Notes: generated from the letters alone by a model not told the origin. A stretch of DNA of 64,000 bases from Palsa-147 sp963771905 (GCA_963771905.1 CAVYVI010000009.1:1-64000); one strand, 5' to 3'. Positions 47,776 to 57,681 are shown, counted from the first letter of the stretch. Numbers and translations: made by a program.

Positions 47776-48129
47776 ATGGCTGGCACGCAACCGCGCTTCA
47801 TCGGCGTGGAACTGTATTTCGACAATCTCAGCGCGGCGACAAATTTCTACTCGAAAACATTAGGCCTCGCCGTAGCGGACGAGGAAGGCGGCCATTACGC
47901 AAAGTTCTCGAGCGGCGCGGGCTTCGTCTGCCTCGAAAAAAAGGGCGTCGAGTCCTATCCATCCCGCGACAAAGCCGTTCTCTTTTTCGAAGTTCCCGAT
48001 CTCCAAGCCGCCATCGCAGCGATCGGCAAGGATCGCATCGTCCAGTCCGAATCCGCGTGGGCCGTCCTTCACGATCCCGAGGGCCACAATATTCTCTTGC
48101 TCGAGAAATCGCGCCGCGCCGCCCGCTAA
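47776..48129 (+). CDS. VOC family (glyoxalase/bleomycin-resistance-like) protein
   Basis: About 117 aa, one VOC module: FIGVELYFDNLSAATNFYSKTLGL at the start and SAWAVLHDPEGHNILLLEK at the end. Metal ligands are not all obvious. Cytoplasmic; substrate unknown. GGGAGG is upstream of the ATG. Convergent with the DinB-like gene. Confidence 0.85.
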   Translation: MAGTQPRFIGVELYFDNLSAATNFYSKTLGLAVADEEGGHYAKFSSGAGFVCLEKKGVESYPSRDKAVLFFEVPDLQAAIAAIGKDRIVQSESAWAVLHDPEGHNILLLEKSRRAAR

Positions 48130-48196
48130 TGAATTCGCGCTCCCGCGCGCACGCTCAGCTCTCGCCGCCCGTCTCTTCAGCCCTATTTCTTAGGCC

Positions 48197-48802
48197 TTAT
48201 TTCTTCGGAAAATTCGGATCGGCCTTCACTTCGAGCATCTGCTTCGTATGCCGCTCGCTGTGCGCGCTGATGAACAGCAGATATTCATACGCGTCCATCG
48301 GCTGCCCGAGCGGATTATCCGCCGTCACGTGATCGCGCAGCCCCTCCGTCGTCTTCATATATTCGATCGTCCGCGCGCGGCTCTTCAGAAAATGATCGAG
48401 CGATTCCGCCGGCGTCCACTTTCCCGTCGGCACCAGCGGCGGCGGCGCCTGCGCTTTGTGCGACCGGTCCGGCACCATCGCGATCACCATCGCATCAATC
48501 TTCTTGTAATCGCGATCGGGCGCGCCCGCCGGCGCTTTCATCACTTGCTCGCTCACCGCGCCGAAAATGAAATCCTCCGCCAGCGCGATATGCTCCATGA
48601 CTTCGGCCACCGACCAGCGATCCGGCCCCGCCTTGAATTTCCACTGCGCCTCGGACAGCCCCTGCGTCGCCGCAATCACGCCGTCGCGCGTCTGCTCGAG
48701 ATACTTCACGCCCGCCGCGCGATCCTCCGGCGAAAGACTCTGCCCGAACGCCGCCACCTGCAAACACAAAATCGCGCACACCACCATCGCCGCTTTCTTC
48801 AT
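48197..48802 (-). CDS. DinB family protein, exported
   Basis: About 201 aa. Start at 48802 with GGGGAG upstream; signal peptide MKKAAMVVCAILCLQVAAFGQ. The DinB four-helix bundle is clear: GVIAATQGLSEAQWKFKAGPDRWSVAEVMEHIALAEDFI compressed, and the C-terminal HSERHTKQ, giving the three metal-binding histidines (MEH, AHSERH). Members include bacillithiol/mycothiol-dependent transferases; this exported form has unknown substrate. Confidence 0.87.
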   Translation of the reverse strand: MKKAAMVVCAILCLQVAAFGQSLSPEDRAAGVKYLEQTRDGVIAATQGLSEAQWKFKAGPDRWSVAEVMEHIALAEDFIFGAVSEQVMKAPAGAPDRDYKKIDAMVIAMVPDRSHKAQAPPPLVPTGKWTPAESLDHFLKSRARTIEYMKTTEGLRDHVTADNPLGQPMDAYEYLLFISAHSERHTKQMLEVKADPNFPKK

Positions 48803-48926
48803 CGTCTTTTCTCCCCAGTCGATCGCGCTTACCTTCGTCCGCTTGCGGTCGGCCATGCGTTCGTTCGCGGTATGGCCACGCATTCTATGCGTCTTCGCCG
48901 TACCCCGCAACGTGAGCGCGCTCTCC

Positions 48927-49304
48927 CTACCCTCGATGCTGGCTCACCGACAACACATTCCCATCCGGATCCTTAAACCACGCCACCCGGTCGCCCCCGG
49001 GCGCCGTCCAGATCCCGCGCTCGCGATCCTGCACGAACGGATATTTTTCCGTCGCCACGCCTCGCCGCGCCAGCCACGCGACCACCGCCTCGATATCTCC
49101 CACTTCCCAGCCCAGCACAGTGCTCTGCAGCGGCGTAAAATTCGGCATCTTCACAATCCGAACCGCGTGCCCGCCCACTCTCACCACCAGCGCATATTGA
49201 TCCAGGCTCACGAATTCAAACCCGAGCTTCCCCACATAAAATTCCCGCGCCTTCTCATAATCCTTCGTCAACAAAAACCCCGTCATCTTCCCCGTTTCCA
49301 GCAT
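48927..49304 (-). CDS. VOC family (glyoxalase-like) protein, intact copy
   Basis: About 125 aa. TGKMTGFLLTKDYEKAREFY starts the fold and DRVAWFKDPDGNVLSVSQHRG ends it. The start at 49304 has GGGAGGAG upstream; the open frame to 49580 has no coding character. Its first 45 codons and leader are repeated at 50227-50376 (see repeats), where the copy is truncated. Confidence 0.86.
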   Translation of the reverse strand: MLETGKMTGFLLTKDYEKAREFYVGKLGFEFVSLDQYALVVRVGGHAVRIVKMPNFTPLQSTVLGWEVGDIEAVVAWLARRGVATEKYPFVQDRERGIWTAPGGDRVAWFKDPDGNVLSVSQHRG

Positions 49305-49314
49305 CTTCTCCTCC
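49165..49314 (-). repeat. Direct repeat, VOC gene 5' region, copy 1
   Basis: 150 bp covering the first codons and ribosome-binding site of the intact VOC gene; 93% identical (10 mismatches, no gaps) to 50227-50376. A further shared block, ACGTATATCACTCGCCGC, lies at 49347 here and at 50466 near copy 2. Confidence 0.9.
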
Positions 49315-49600
49315 CGGTCCTCTTCCCGCCCGCCTCTTCGCGCCACACGTATATCACTCGCCGCTCTCTTTTTCACCGCCGCCCGCCACTCCATCCTCGC
49401 GGGCAAATCATCGTAGATAAGGCCTCCACGGTGGTCGTGTCGAGAAATCAGGCCGAAATTGCGCATGGAATTGTGGGAACCTCCAGCTAGGGGTGCGCGG
49501 GCGAAGGACGACCAGGCCATGCCGACGTGTGCTAATATGCACTTGTAATACGTTCTGACGTGCTTCGCGTACCCAAACACGGCCTTCGGGGATTAACAGT

Positions 49601-49975
49601 ATGGAAGGAACGACCTTAAAAGACGTTTTGCCGACCCTCCCTTGGTTGAGAGTGGTGCATTATCTCCTCTCAGAGAAGGATGGCAAGCAAGTAGCGCACT
49701 GCCTGGACCTCGACGTCGTCTCTACGGGTGAATCTCAGAGGATAGCCGTCCGAAAGCTCGATGACCTCGTCAAAGCTCACATCGAACTCGCGCTTGCGAC
49801 GGGGCGCCTTGAGAATTTGGCGACGAAAGCTCCCAGCTCCTATTGGAGGCAGTTTATTGACGGTGAGCCCATCGAGATGCAACCGAACACGATTCACATT
49901 CGCATTCCAGAAGCCGTTCAGGTCGTTCCGTTAGAAAGCAGCGAAGTGGGTATCCTCGCCCATCGTGCGGCTTAG
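49601..49975 (+). CDS. HicB-like antitoxin-fold protein
   Basis: About 124 aa. The N-terminal part (LRVVHYLLSEKDGKQVAHCLDLDVVSTGES, then AVRKLDDLVKAHIELALATG) resembles the partial RNase-H fold of HicB antitoxins. The C-terminal part lacks an obvious helix-turn-helix; it ends in a beta-rich PNTIHIRIPEAVQVVPLES. The next frame overlaps its stop, as expected for a toxin-antitoxin or two-gene unit, but that frame is interrupted. It sits between the two copies of the VOC repeat, so the segment may have been inserted during duplication. Confidence 0.6.
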   Translation: MEGTTLKDVLPTLPWLRVVHYLLSEKDGKQVAHCLDLDVVSTGESQRIAVRKLDDLVKAHIELALATGRLENLATKAPSSYWRQFIDGEPIEMQPNTIHIRIPEAVQVVPLESSEVGILAHRAA

Positions 49976-50213
49976 CGAACTTCTCGCCGAGGAAGACTTC
50001 AAGCGGGCGGAAATCTGCATCATCGGGCGCTTCAAAACAGAGACGAACGAGTATTCTGTCTTAGGACGGTCCGGCCAATCCGTATTCCCCATCCCAAAAA
50101 TCTACCACTAGATTCTCTTCAGATCGGAAGCCGATGACCCCGAGATCGAGCCGGAAGATGTCGCTTCGATCAGGCGAAGATTCGGTCTCGAAAGGCAACG
50201 TCGTGGATCGTGA
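49965..50213 (+). pseudogene. Short ORF after the HicB-like gene, interrupted by one amber codon
   Basis: From the GTG at 49965 (overlapping the HicB-like stop) the frame encodes 48 residues (VRLSELLAEEDFKRAEICII ... FPIPKIYH), then TAG at 50109, then 33 more sense codons (ILFRSEADDPEIEPEDVASI and onward) to TGA at 50211. The continuous frame and protein-like composition on both sides suggest an 82-residue protein broken by a point mutation. By position it would be the partner (toxin?) of the HicB-like protein; I do not recognise its family. It ends 14 bp before the truncated VOC copy. Confidence 0.45.
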
Positions 50214-50366
50214 GCGAAACCCTGTCGCATGCCCGCCCACTCTCACCACCAGCGCATATTGATCCAGGTTCACGAATTCAAACCCGAGCTTGCCCGCATA
50301 AAATTCTCGCGCCTTCTCGTAATCCTTCGTGAGCAAAAACCCCGCCATCTTTCCCGTTTCCAGCAT
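50061..50366 (-). pseudogene. Truncated VOC family gene copy
   Basis: The first 47 codons (MLETGKMAGFLLTKDYEKAR ... ALVVRVGGHAT) match the intact VOC gene at 48927-49304; past about 50226 homology stops and the frame reads unrelated sequence antisense to the interrupted ORF until a stop at 50061. The metal site and second half of the fold are missing, so the product cannot be a working VOC protein. It appears to be what remains of a gene duplication. Confidence 0.75.
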
Positions 50367-50376
50367 CTTCTCCTCC
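50227..50376 (-). repeat. Direct repeat, VOC gene 5' region, copy 2
   Basis: 150 bp, 93% identical to 49165-49314 and in the same orientation. It holds the ribosome-binding site and first codons of a VOC gene. About 57 extra bases separate this copy from the next shared block upstream. Confidence 0.9.
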
Positions 50377-50584
50377 GCACGCCTTGCATGTCCGGGTGCC
50401 GCATCCCGCGCGCAGCGAGGGTGCGGGTTTTGCGTTTCCCTTCCTCTCGCGTCTCAGCGCGCCCTACGTATATCACTCGCCGCCCTCATTTTCATCGCCG
50501 CAAAAAAATCGCCAGCCCGGGCAAGTTCAAATGGCGACCGCGGTGCTAAGCTCCCCATGATTCTCCCGTTTCGGAGGAGGCTCG

Positions 50585-50923
50585 ATGAAAGTGTCACATG
50601 TGCATTGCCGCGTGCGCGACTTGCCGGCCGCGGCCCGCTGGTTCGAACAGGTCTTGCAGATCGCCCCCGTGTTTCACAACGAGCAGATGGCCTGGCTGAG
50701 CTTTGGCGAGTTTGGCGTGATTCTGGACGCCGCGCCTGCGGATAGCGCGCTCACACTCGGCTTCGATAGTGACGATTGCGACGCAGACTATCGCATGGTC
50801 ACCACCCGCGGCGCGGAGACGCTCGAGCCGCCGCAAGATCGCCCCTGGGGCGCCCGCGCCGCCTACCTGAAGGGCCCAGGCGCCCTACCCGTCGAGATCG
50901 AACAACTCCTGAAACGCGCCTAG
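50585..50923 (+). CDS. VOC family (glyoxalase-like) protein
   Basis: About 112 aa. SHVHCRVRDLPAAARWFEQVL at the start and AAYLKGPGALPVEIEQLLKR at the end are VOC-like. Start ATG with GGAGG upstream. It is not a close copy of the VOC genes at 47776 or 48927. Single module, cytoplasmic, substrate unknown. Confidence 0.82.
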   Translation: MKVSHVHCRVRDLPAAARWFEQVLQIAPVFHNEQMAWLSFGEFGVILDAAPADSALTLGFDSDDCDADYRMVTTRGAETLEPPQDRPWGARAAYLKGPGALPVEIEQLLKRA

Positions 50924-51403
50924 CCACTCGGCGTTTCCAGTCGCCTCCAGCACCCCTGGACGTCATTCCGAATCCGCCGCGGCGGAAGAGGAATCTGCAT
51001 TTATCCCCTTTTCGGTTTCGCCCTTCCCCCAAAGTCTGAAATCTCCAATTTTAGATTCTGCGCCGCCGCATCCGAGCGTGCCGCGCACCTGGACGCCATC
51101 CCGTAACACCAATATGCGTCGGCCTAGCCCACCTCTCTCCCGATGGCCGCTTGCCCGGCTTACCCCGACGCAGGGTTGGGTAGGGTGGGCGCGCCTTTCG
51201 CGCCCCGGTCCTGAATCGGGACCGCAGTAACATTCCGGCGCTGGTATCCGGTCTGGAAGAACCCAAGTTCAACGAAGACAAGGTGTATCAACTTAAGCAC
51301 AATAGTAAACACTTAGTGCTGTATTATTCTTGACAACAACTTACAACATTCCTTAGCATCGGTTCGAGTTCATAGAACTCTGCGATCAACCGCCTCAGAC
51401 TTT
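50924..51403. other. Intergenic stretch
   Basis: About 480 bases. The left 330 hold low-complexity GC-rich sequence without a gene; the right 100 are clearly AT-richer than the surroundings and hold the promoter at 51330. The change marks the left edge of a compositionally distinct block. Confidence 0.5.
51330..51359 (+). promoter_or_regulatory. Probable sigma70 promoter for the membrane/exported gene pair
   Basis: TTGACA (51330-51335), 18 bp, TAGCAT (51354-51359), 45 bp before the ATG at 51404, in an AT-rich pocket. Confidence 0.5.
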
Positions 51404-52102
51404 ATGGCGACTGTACCTAGCGGACCGGGCGCGAATGACCACGAGGGCTCACTGTCCTCGATGATTAAGTGGTTGCCACTCTATGGCATTTATCTGTTTA
51501 TTTCTGGGTGGGCATCCTTGGATTCGTACTATAGGTTCTTCGGAATGGACCCAAAGTCTCTGGACATCGGACTGTATGACACCCTTGTACGCGGGTTTAC
51601 AATTCTCTTCCCGGTCCCGCACTTTTCCTTCACTTGGTTGGTCTGCGGTCCTGTCGTTCTCTGGTTCCTTTACGCCGCTGTCGTCGTGGTTTCCGTCGAA
51701 TCAGAACGACGCGCCCCGCTCGCAACCAGCGCTGCCCCAAAATTCGCCGTGGCCCGTTTCCGGGTCATCATCCTGATTGCGTTGCTTCTCTCGATCTTCT
51801 TCGTCGCATTCAAGGCGGGTGAAGACCGTGCACGCCTCGACAAGACTGACGACTCAACCCTGCCCACAATCCTCTTCCAGATACGTGATTCAGGGCGACC
51901 GGCCGGATCGAAGGGAACGGAGACTCAAGACTGCGCGGACGGAGACGGGGCCACATATCACGGAAGGCTTTTGTTGCTCCGAAATGGCACATATTTCATT
52001 CACGGCGTCGCGGTCAATCCGTGTGCCCCCACCGGGAACCTGCAGCTGTCAATCTACAGAGCAGAAGACCTCAAAGAGGTCTATGTGACCGAGTACCAAT
52101 AG
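51404..52102 (+). CDS. Membrane protein of unknown function
   Basis: About 232 aa. Three membrane helices: about 23-43 (LPLYGIYLFISGWASLDSYY), 77-98 (WLVCGPVVLWFLYAAVVVV) and 120-138 (VIILIALLLSIFFVAFKAG). The C-terminal 90 residues look extracytoplasmic and carry two cysteines (ETQDCADGD, AVNPCAPTG). I recognise no family. The next gene starts 15 bp later and also encodes a small protein with a pair of cysteines outside the membrane, so the two may work together. Confidence 0.65.
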   Translation: MATVPSGPGANDHEGSLSSMIKWLPLYGIYLFISGWASLDSYYRFFGMDPKSLDIGLYDTLVRGFTILFPVPHFSFTWLVCGPVVLWFLYAAVVVVSVESERRAPLATSAAPKFAVARFRVIILIALLLSIFFVAFKAGEDRARLDKTDDSTLPTILFQIRDSGRPAGSKGTETQDCADGDGATYHGRLLLLRNGTYFIHGVAVNPCAPTGNLQLSIYRAEDLKEVYVTEYQ

Positions 52103-52117
52103 GGAGGTGGCCCCAAG

Positions 52118-52570
52118 ATGGGTAAACGCGATTTCCTGAACACCACGATTTTGATCTCGGCGCTCTTGGCGACGGCGGTAGTGGCGAACGGCGATACCCT
52201 ATTCCGGGACAAGACGGCACTAGCAATCGGCCACGCGACAAAGACGGGCAAATCGTTACACTGGACCGACTGCGACGGCAAGAATCCGAAAGACTATGAC
52301 GCCCCTCCATACTGGGCGGATGCGTCAGGAAATTGCAAGCTCAGCCCTGACAGCTTCGGCCTTGAACCGATCGCACCCAAAGACTCCAATGCCCATCCCG
52401 AGAACGGATGGGCACAACTTTCTATTCATGACGCCTCATTCTCAAGAAAGTTATTTCCCGACGCGAAAGTTGGAGATGCAATAATGCTCTACAAGGGTCA
52501 GGACACAATCAAATTCAAATATAAGGGAATGGTTCAGGAGCTTAAAACTAAAACGGCCTCGAGCGAATAA
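52118..52570 (+). CDS. Small exported or membrane-anchored protein of unknown function
   Basis: About 150 aa. An N-terminal hydrophobic segment (TTILISALLATAVVANGD) is a signal peptide or anchor. The mature part has two cysteines (HWTDCDGKNP, SGNCKLSPDS) and an even mix of charged and aromatic residues. GGGAGGTGG precedes the ATG. 15 bp after the membrane protein gene; together they look like one unit. No recognised domain. Confidence 0.6.
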   Translation: MGKRDFLNTTILISALLATAVVANGDTLFRDKTALAIGHATKTGKSLHWTDCDGKNPKDYDAPPYWADASGNCKLSPDSFGLEPIAPKDSNAHPENGWAQLSIHDASFSRKLFPDAKVGDAIMLYKGQDTIKFKYKGMVQELKTKTASSE

Positions 52571-52676
52571 TCGCGGCCCAACGACGCCACTCGCGCTCCG
52601 ACGCCTCGCAGCCTACAGTTAGTCGCACGCGTATTATCTTCGACTTGGGCGACCGTCGGGCAGGCAAAATCAAACC

Positions 52677-53777
52677 GTGAACGAAGAAGGCAAAGCTCAG
52701 ACACCCCACGTCGAGGACCTGCAACATTTAAAACGCGTTTCGCGGATAAAGCACTTAATCCTCCAGAAATATTTTCCCCCGTGGGCGGCTATCCTCGGGT
52801 CCAGGCATAAACGACTTGGGTATTTTGATTGCTTCGCCGGTCCCGGCGAGTATGAACATGAAGGGAGGCCGGTGGCAGGATCTCCGGTAATTGCGGTCAA
52901 AGAAGCAATCGAGTTTTTGAACAGCAGGCGCGGCCAAAATCTGACTATGTTCTTGATCGAAGACGACCCAAAACAAGTCGAACGGCTCGAAGCGAGCCTC
53001 AAAAATCTGCAACCCTATCCCGAAGGCCTAAGCGTCAACGTTAGCTGCGTCGATTCCAGATCGTATATTTCGAACCTACTCGAGAATCTCGACACACACG
53101 ACCCATCCTTTTTTCTGATCGACCCGTACGGACATCCCTTGCCACTTCCGATGATCAATAAAATTCTTCAACGCGAGCGCACCGAAGCGCTCATTAACGT
53201 GATGTGGTTTCGCTTAAACATGGACCTATCCAACCCGCTGATGCAATCACACCTGGACGAGTTATTCGGCGGTAACGACTGGCGCAAGCAGCCATTTATG
53301 GGCATGCACGGCATTGAAAGAGAGAAGTCTTTCCTTCAATATTTCAAGTCTCGCCTCCGATGCAGGTATATCCTACCGTTCAAAGTACGCTACGACGTCG
53401 AAGATGCCCGAGGCGGTGACCGTACGAAGTATTACCTTCTTCACGTGAGCAATCATGTCAAGGCGGTACTGTTAATGAAAGAGGTTATGTGGCCGCTCGG
53501 GGATGAAGAAGGAACCTATGTTTTTTCCGGCGAGCCCCAAAGCGTGCTCATTTCAAGCACCCCGACGGTGGAAGAGCTGGAAAGCATCCTGCTGCGCGAA
53601 TTCAAAGGCAAAGAGGTGGGATTCGATGAGCTACGTGAGCAGACCTGGACCTTACCATTTGTAGAGAAACATTATCGGGAAGCGATAAAGCGACTGGAGG
53701 GCAACCAGGCAGCGGTTCACAGAATCACCTCCAGGCACACCGGCATTCGCGGTGAGGACCGCATCCGTTTTAAATGA
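52677..53777 (+). CDS. tcmP: Three-Cys-motif partner protein TcmP
   Basis: About 366 aa. TcmP is a family defined by its habit of lying beside three-Cys-motif (Gp37/Gp68-like) genes; its function is not established. Its N-terminal half looks like a Rossmann methyltransferase: YFDCFAGPGEYEHEGRPVAGSP (glycine motif), FLIEDDPKQVERLEASL, and FFLIDPYGHPLPL, similar to a DPPY-type motif. The C-terminal part holds a winged-helix-like segment (VGFDELREQTWTLPFVEKHYREAIKRLE). GTG start. The expected partner begins 17 bp downstream, so this is a complete pair. Confidence 0.88.
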   Translation: MNEEGKAQTPHVEDLQHLKRVSRIKHLILQKYFPPWAAILGSRHKRLGYFDCFAGPGEYEHEGRPVAGSPVIAVKEAIEFLNSRRGQNLTMFLIEDDPKQVERLEASLKNLQPYPEGLSVNVSCVDSRSYISNLLENLDTHDPSFFLIDPYGHPLPLPMINKILQRERTEALINVMWFRLNMDLSNPLMQSHLDELFGGNDWRKQPFMGMHGIEREKSFLQYFKSRLRCRYILPFKVRYDVEDARGGDRTKYYLLHVSNHVKAVLLMKEVMWPLGDEEGTYVFSGEPQSVLISSTPTVEELESILLREFKGKEVGFDELREQTWTLPFVEKHYREAIKRLEGNQAAVHRITSRHTGIRGEDRIRFK

Positions 53778-53793
53778 TCGCCAGGAGGAATCT

Positions 53794-54615
53794 ATGAGCG
53801 CCGACTCATCCATCGAATGGACAGACGCAACCTGGAACCCAGTCAGGGGTTGCACCAAGATCAGCCCCGGCTGCAAGCATTGCTACGCCGAAACATTCGC
53901 GGAGCGATTTCGGGGCGTCAAGGGCCATCCATACGAACAGGGCTTTGACCTACGCTTAGTGCCGGAAAAGCTTGCGGAGCCGTTGCGCTGGCGGACTCCC
54001 AAAATGATTTTCGTCAATTCTATGAGCGACCTCTTCCACGAAGCCGTGCCGGAGGCTTACATCGAGGCAGTCGCCAGAGTCATGGTCGCGGCGAAATGGC
54101 ACACATATCAAGTTCTCACGAAACGCTCCGAACGCCTCCGAACGCTCCTGAATTCGAATCTGAGCTTTGCCGCGAGCGAGCCTCATATTTGGTGGGGAGT
54201 GAGTGTCGAAGATCGAAAATACGGCATACCGCGAATCGAAGATCTGCAAAATGCTCGTGCCGAAGTCCGCTTTCTTTCTGTTGAGCCGCTGTTGGAGGGC
54301 GTAGGACAACTGAATCTGGCCGGAATCAATTGGGTGATCGTGGGTGGCGAAAGCGGTCCAGGCGCCAGACCCATGAAGAAAGAATGGGTGGTATCCATAA
54401 AGGATCAGTGCCGGCTCGCGGACGTCCCTTTCTTTTTCAAACAGTGGGGCGGAGTGCGCAAGGCGGCAGCGGGCAGAAAACTGGATGGCCGGACCTACGA
54501 CCAATTTCCTCGCCGCGTCCACAACCCAGCCTTGCCGCCGAACGAGTGCCTCTTGCTCGCCACAAAAATCGAGGCACCCTTTAAGACAGCCGACTTGGTC
54601 GCGTGCCTCGTCTGA
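53794..54615 (+). CDS. Three-Cys-motif protein (phage Gp37/Gp68 family, DUF5131)
   Basis: About 273 aa. The motif EWTDATWNPVRGCTKISPGC with KHCYAE gives cysteines in C-x6-C-x2-C spacing, the hallmark of the family. Other conserved blocks: PKMIFVNSMSDLFHEAVP, YQVLTKRSERL, IWWGVSVED, RFLSVEPLLE, INWVIVGGESGPGARPM, VPFFFKQWGG. The cysteines probably hold a metal or Fe-S cluster; the reaction is unknown. CAGGAGGA is before the ATG. It follows tcmP by 17 bp. Found on phages and in defence-like neighbourhoods. Confidence 0.92.
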   Translation: MSADSSIEWTDATWNPVRGCTKISPGCKHCYAETFAERFRGVKGHPYEQGFDLRLVPEKLAEPLRWRTPKMIFVNSMSDLFHEAVPEAYIEAVARVMVAAKWHTYQVLTKRSERLRTLLNSNLSFAASEPHIWWGVSVEDRKYGIPRIEDLQNARAEVRFLSVEPLLEGVGQLNLAGINWVIVGGESGPGARPMKKEWVVSIKDQCRLADVPFFFKQWGGVRKAAAGRKLDGRTYDQFPRRVHNPALPPNECLLLATKIEAPFKTADLVACLV

Positions 54616-54904
54616 CTTGACTCCGTCGCGCAGCTTGGAATTTTGGTCCGCCCCTCTCGCCACGCCGCAGAAAATCCACAGCACACTCAACCTTGTATCT
54701 CTCGAGGCGCCATGCTATCCATAAATGAGCGATGAATACGACCGACAAACTCGACCGAACCAGCGCCAGCGACGCGACGCAGCGCCAGGCCGCCCCTCGC
54801 GCGCGCCTCGAACGAACTAAACGAAGCCTCTGCAATCACTTACATGGAAACCGCCCCGCGGAAACCATCGAAACCCGCTTCGGCCCCGCTTCGTCTCGCG
54901 CTAA

Positions 54905-54996
54905 AATTCTAATCGGGACTCCCCAACGATTAGAAATCGCCCTACCTCACACAAAACAAACGGTCGAGCTCATTTCTAACCGGAACAAAATCGCTA
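54905..54996 (+). repeat. Dispersed ~92-bp leader element, copy B
   Basis: Gap-free alignment to 4289-4380 with about 79% identity. It carries the three TTCTAATCGG-type units in the order plus, minus, plus. It ends 36 nt before the ffh start codon. See copy A for structure. Confidence 0.7.
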
Positions 54997-55032
54997 CCTC
55001 GTCCAATACGGATCGAACCGGGACCTTCGCCC

Positions 55033-56394
<1,362 letters not shown>

Positions 56395-56490
56395 CGCGAC
56401 GCAACAGGGGACTTAATGGCTTGCTCCGCCGGTAGCGCGAACGGGCCGAGGCGGCCTTAAATCGAGCTAGAGGAATAGCGCTAGGTTCGC

Positions 56491-56496
56491 TATAAT
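56491..56496 (+). promoter_or_regulatory. Possible -10 element for rpsP
   Basis: A perfect TATAAT lies 35 bp before the rpsP GTG, with a poor -35 match (TAGAGG near 56468), so an internal promoter is possible but weakly supported. Confidence 0.4.
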
Positions 56497-56525
56497 CATT
56501 GGATTCGGAAGAGGAGGAATTTGAA

Positions 56526-56765
56526 GTGGTAATGATTCGTCTTGCCCGCTTTGGGAAAAAGAAACGGCCGTTCTATCGCATCGTGGTGACGGAAAAAACC
56601 CGTCCGCGCAACGGCCGGTTCGTCGAAATTGTCGGAACATACGATCCGCTAAAATCGCCCGCCGAAGTCAAGCTTGAGGTCGAACGCATCAAGTACTGGC
56701 TCGGATGCGGCGCGCAGCCCAGCGATACGGTCCGAAGTTTTTTGCGAAACCAAAAGATTGCCTGA
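56526..56765 (+). CDS. rpsP: 30S ribosomal protein S16
   Basis: About 79 aa. MIRLARFGKKKRPFYRIVV, RPRNGRFVEIVGTYDP and RIKYWLGCGAQPSDTVRSFL identify S16. I choose GTG at 56526, eight bases after AGGAGG; ATG at 56532 would remove two residues. Part of the ffh-rplS cluster. Confidence 0.95.
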   Translation: MVMIRLARFGKKKRPFYRIVVTEKTRPRNGRFVEIVGTYDPLKSPAEVKLEVERIKYWLGCGAQPSDTVRSFLRNQKIA

Positions 56766-56852
56766 GGCGTCCTACCCACAGGGACTCGTGTTTTCATACT
56801 CAAGCGGGAGCGAATTCTCAGCGCTCCGCCTGACGACCTGTGGAGGGACGCA

Positions 56853-57083
56853 ATGAGGGAACTCGTCGAGGCGATTGCGAAAGCTCTTGTCGATCATTCT
56901 GACCAAGTCAGCGTAAAAGCGATTGATGGTGAACAGGTGACCGTCCTGGAGTTGAAAGTTCATCCGGAAGATCTTGGGAAAGTCATCGGGCGCCAGGGCC
57001 GCACGGCGAAATCCATCCGCACAATTTTGGGTGCGGCGGGAATGAAATTGAAGAAGCGGTACACGCTGGAAATCCTCGAGTAG
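56853..57083 (+). CDS. khpA: KH-domain RNA-binding protein KhpA
   Basis: About 76 aa, a single KH domain with the GxxG loop in EDLGKVIGRQGRTAKSIRTIL. It sits between rpsP and rimM, its conserved place. In other bacteria it forms a dimer with KhpB (here at 38162). GGAGG upstream of the ATG; its stop overlaps the rimM start by one base. Confidence 0.94.
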   Translation: MRELVEAIAKALVDHSDQVSVKAIDGEQVTVLELKVHPEDLGKVIGRQGRTAKSIRTILGAAGMKLKKRYTLEILE

Positions 57084-57634
57084 TGTCTGCACCCAATCCG
57101 AGCTACGTGACCCTGGCACGCATCGTCCGGCCGCAGGGCCGGCGGGGCGAAGTGGCCGCTGAAATCCTCACCGATTTTCCTGAACGATTAAAGAAATTGA
57201 AGTCGGCATTTTTGTGGGACGAAAAATCAGCGCCGCGCAAAATTGCGATTCGCGGCTGCTGGCTCAGCGTCAGCCACGGCGGCCAGGCCGTTTTTCACTT
57301 CGAAGGATGTGATTCCATCAACGACGCCGAGCGATTCGTCGGACTGCAAGTGCAAGTGCCGATGAGCGATCGCGTTTCGTTGCCGGAAGGAAGCTACTTC
57401 GTCACCGATCTGATCGGCTGCGAAGTGTGGACGGAAAAAGCGGAGCGCGTCGGCGTGGTCAGCGATGTGCAAGCGACCGGCGAGAACACGCGGGGAACGC
57501 CGTTGCTGGTGGTGGATTCGCCGCGCGGCGAATTGTTGATTCCTCTCGCGCAGGAAATTTGCTCGAAAATTGATTTCGCGAACCGCCGCATCGAAATCAT
57601 TCCTCCCGAAGGCTTGCTGGATTTGAATTCCTGA
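57083..57634 (+). CDS. rimM: Ribosome maturation factor RimM
   Basis: About 183 aa. N-terminal RimM domain (LARIVRPQGRRGEVAAEILTDFPERL) and C-terminal PRC barrel (LPEGSYFVTDLIGCEVWTE, TPLLVVDSPRGELLIPLAQEI). It assists 16S processing and 30S assembly. GTG start overlaps the khpA TAG by one base, so translation is coupled. Confidence 0.95.
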   Translation: MSAPNPSYVTLARIVRPQGRRGEVAAEILTDFPERLKKLKSAFLWDEKSAPRKIAIRGCWLSVSHGGQAVFHFEGCDSINDAERFVGLQVQVPMSDRVSLPEGSYFVTDLIGCEVWTEKAERVGVVSDVQATGENTRGTPLLVVDSPRGELLIPLAQEICSKIDFANRRIEIIPPEGLLDLNS

Positions 57635-57681
57635 GTGTGGAGCGCGGCCAATCCGCGCAATCTGCGTTACACTGCTCGCCA

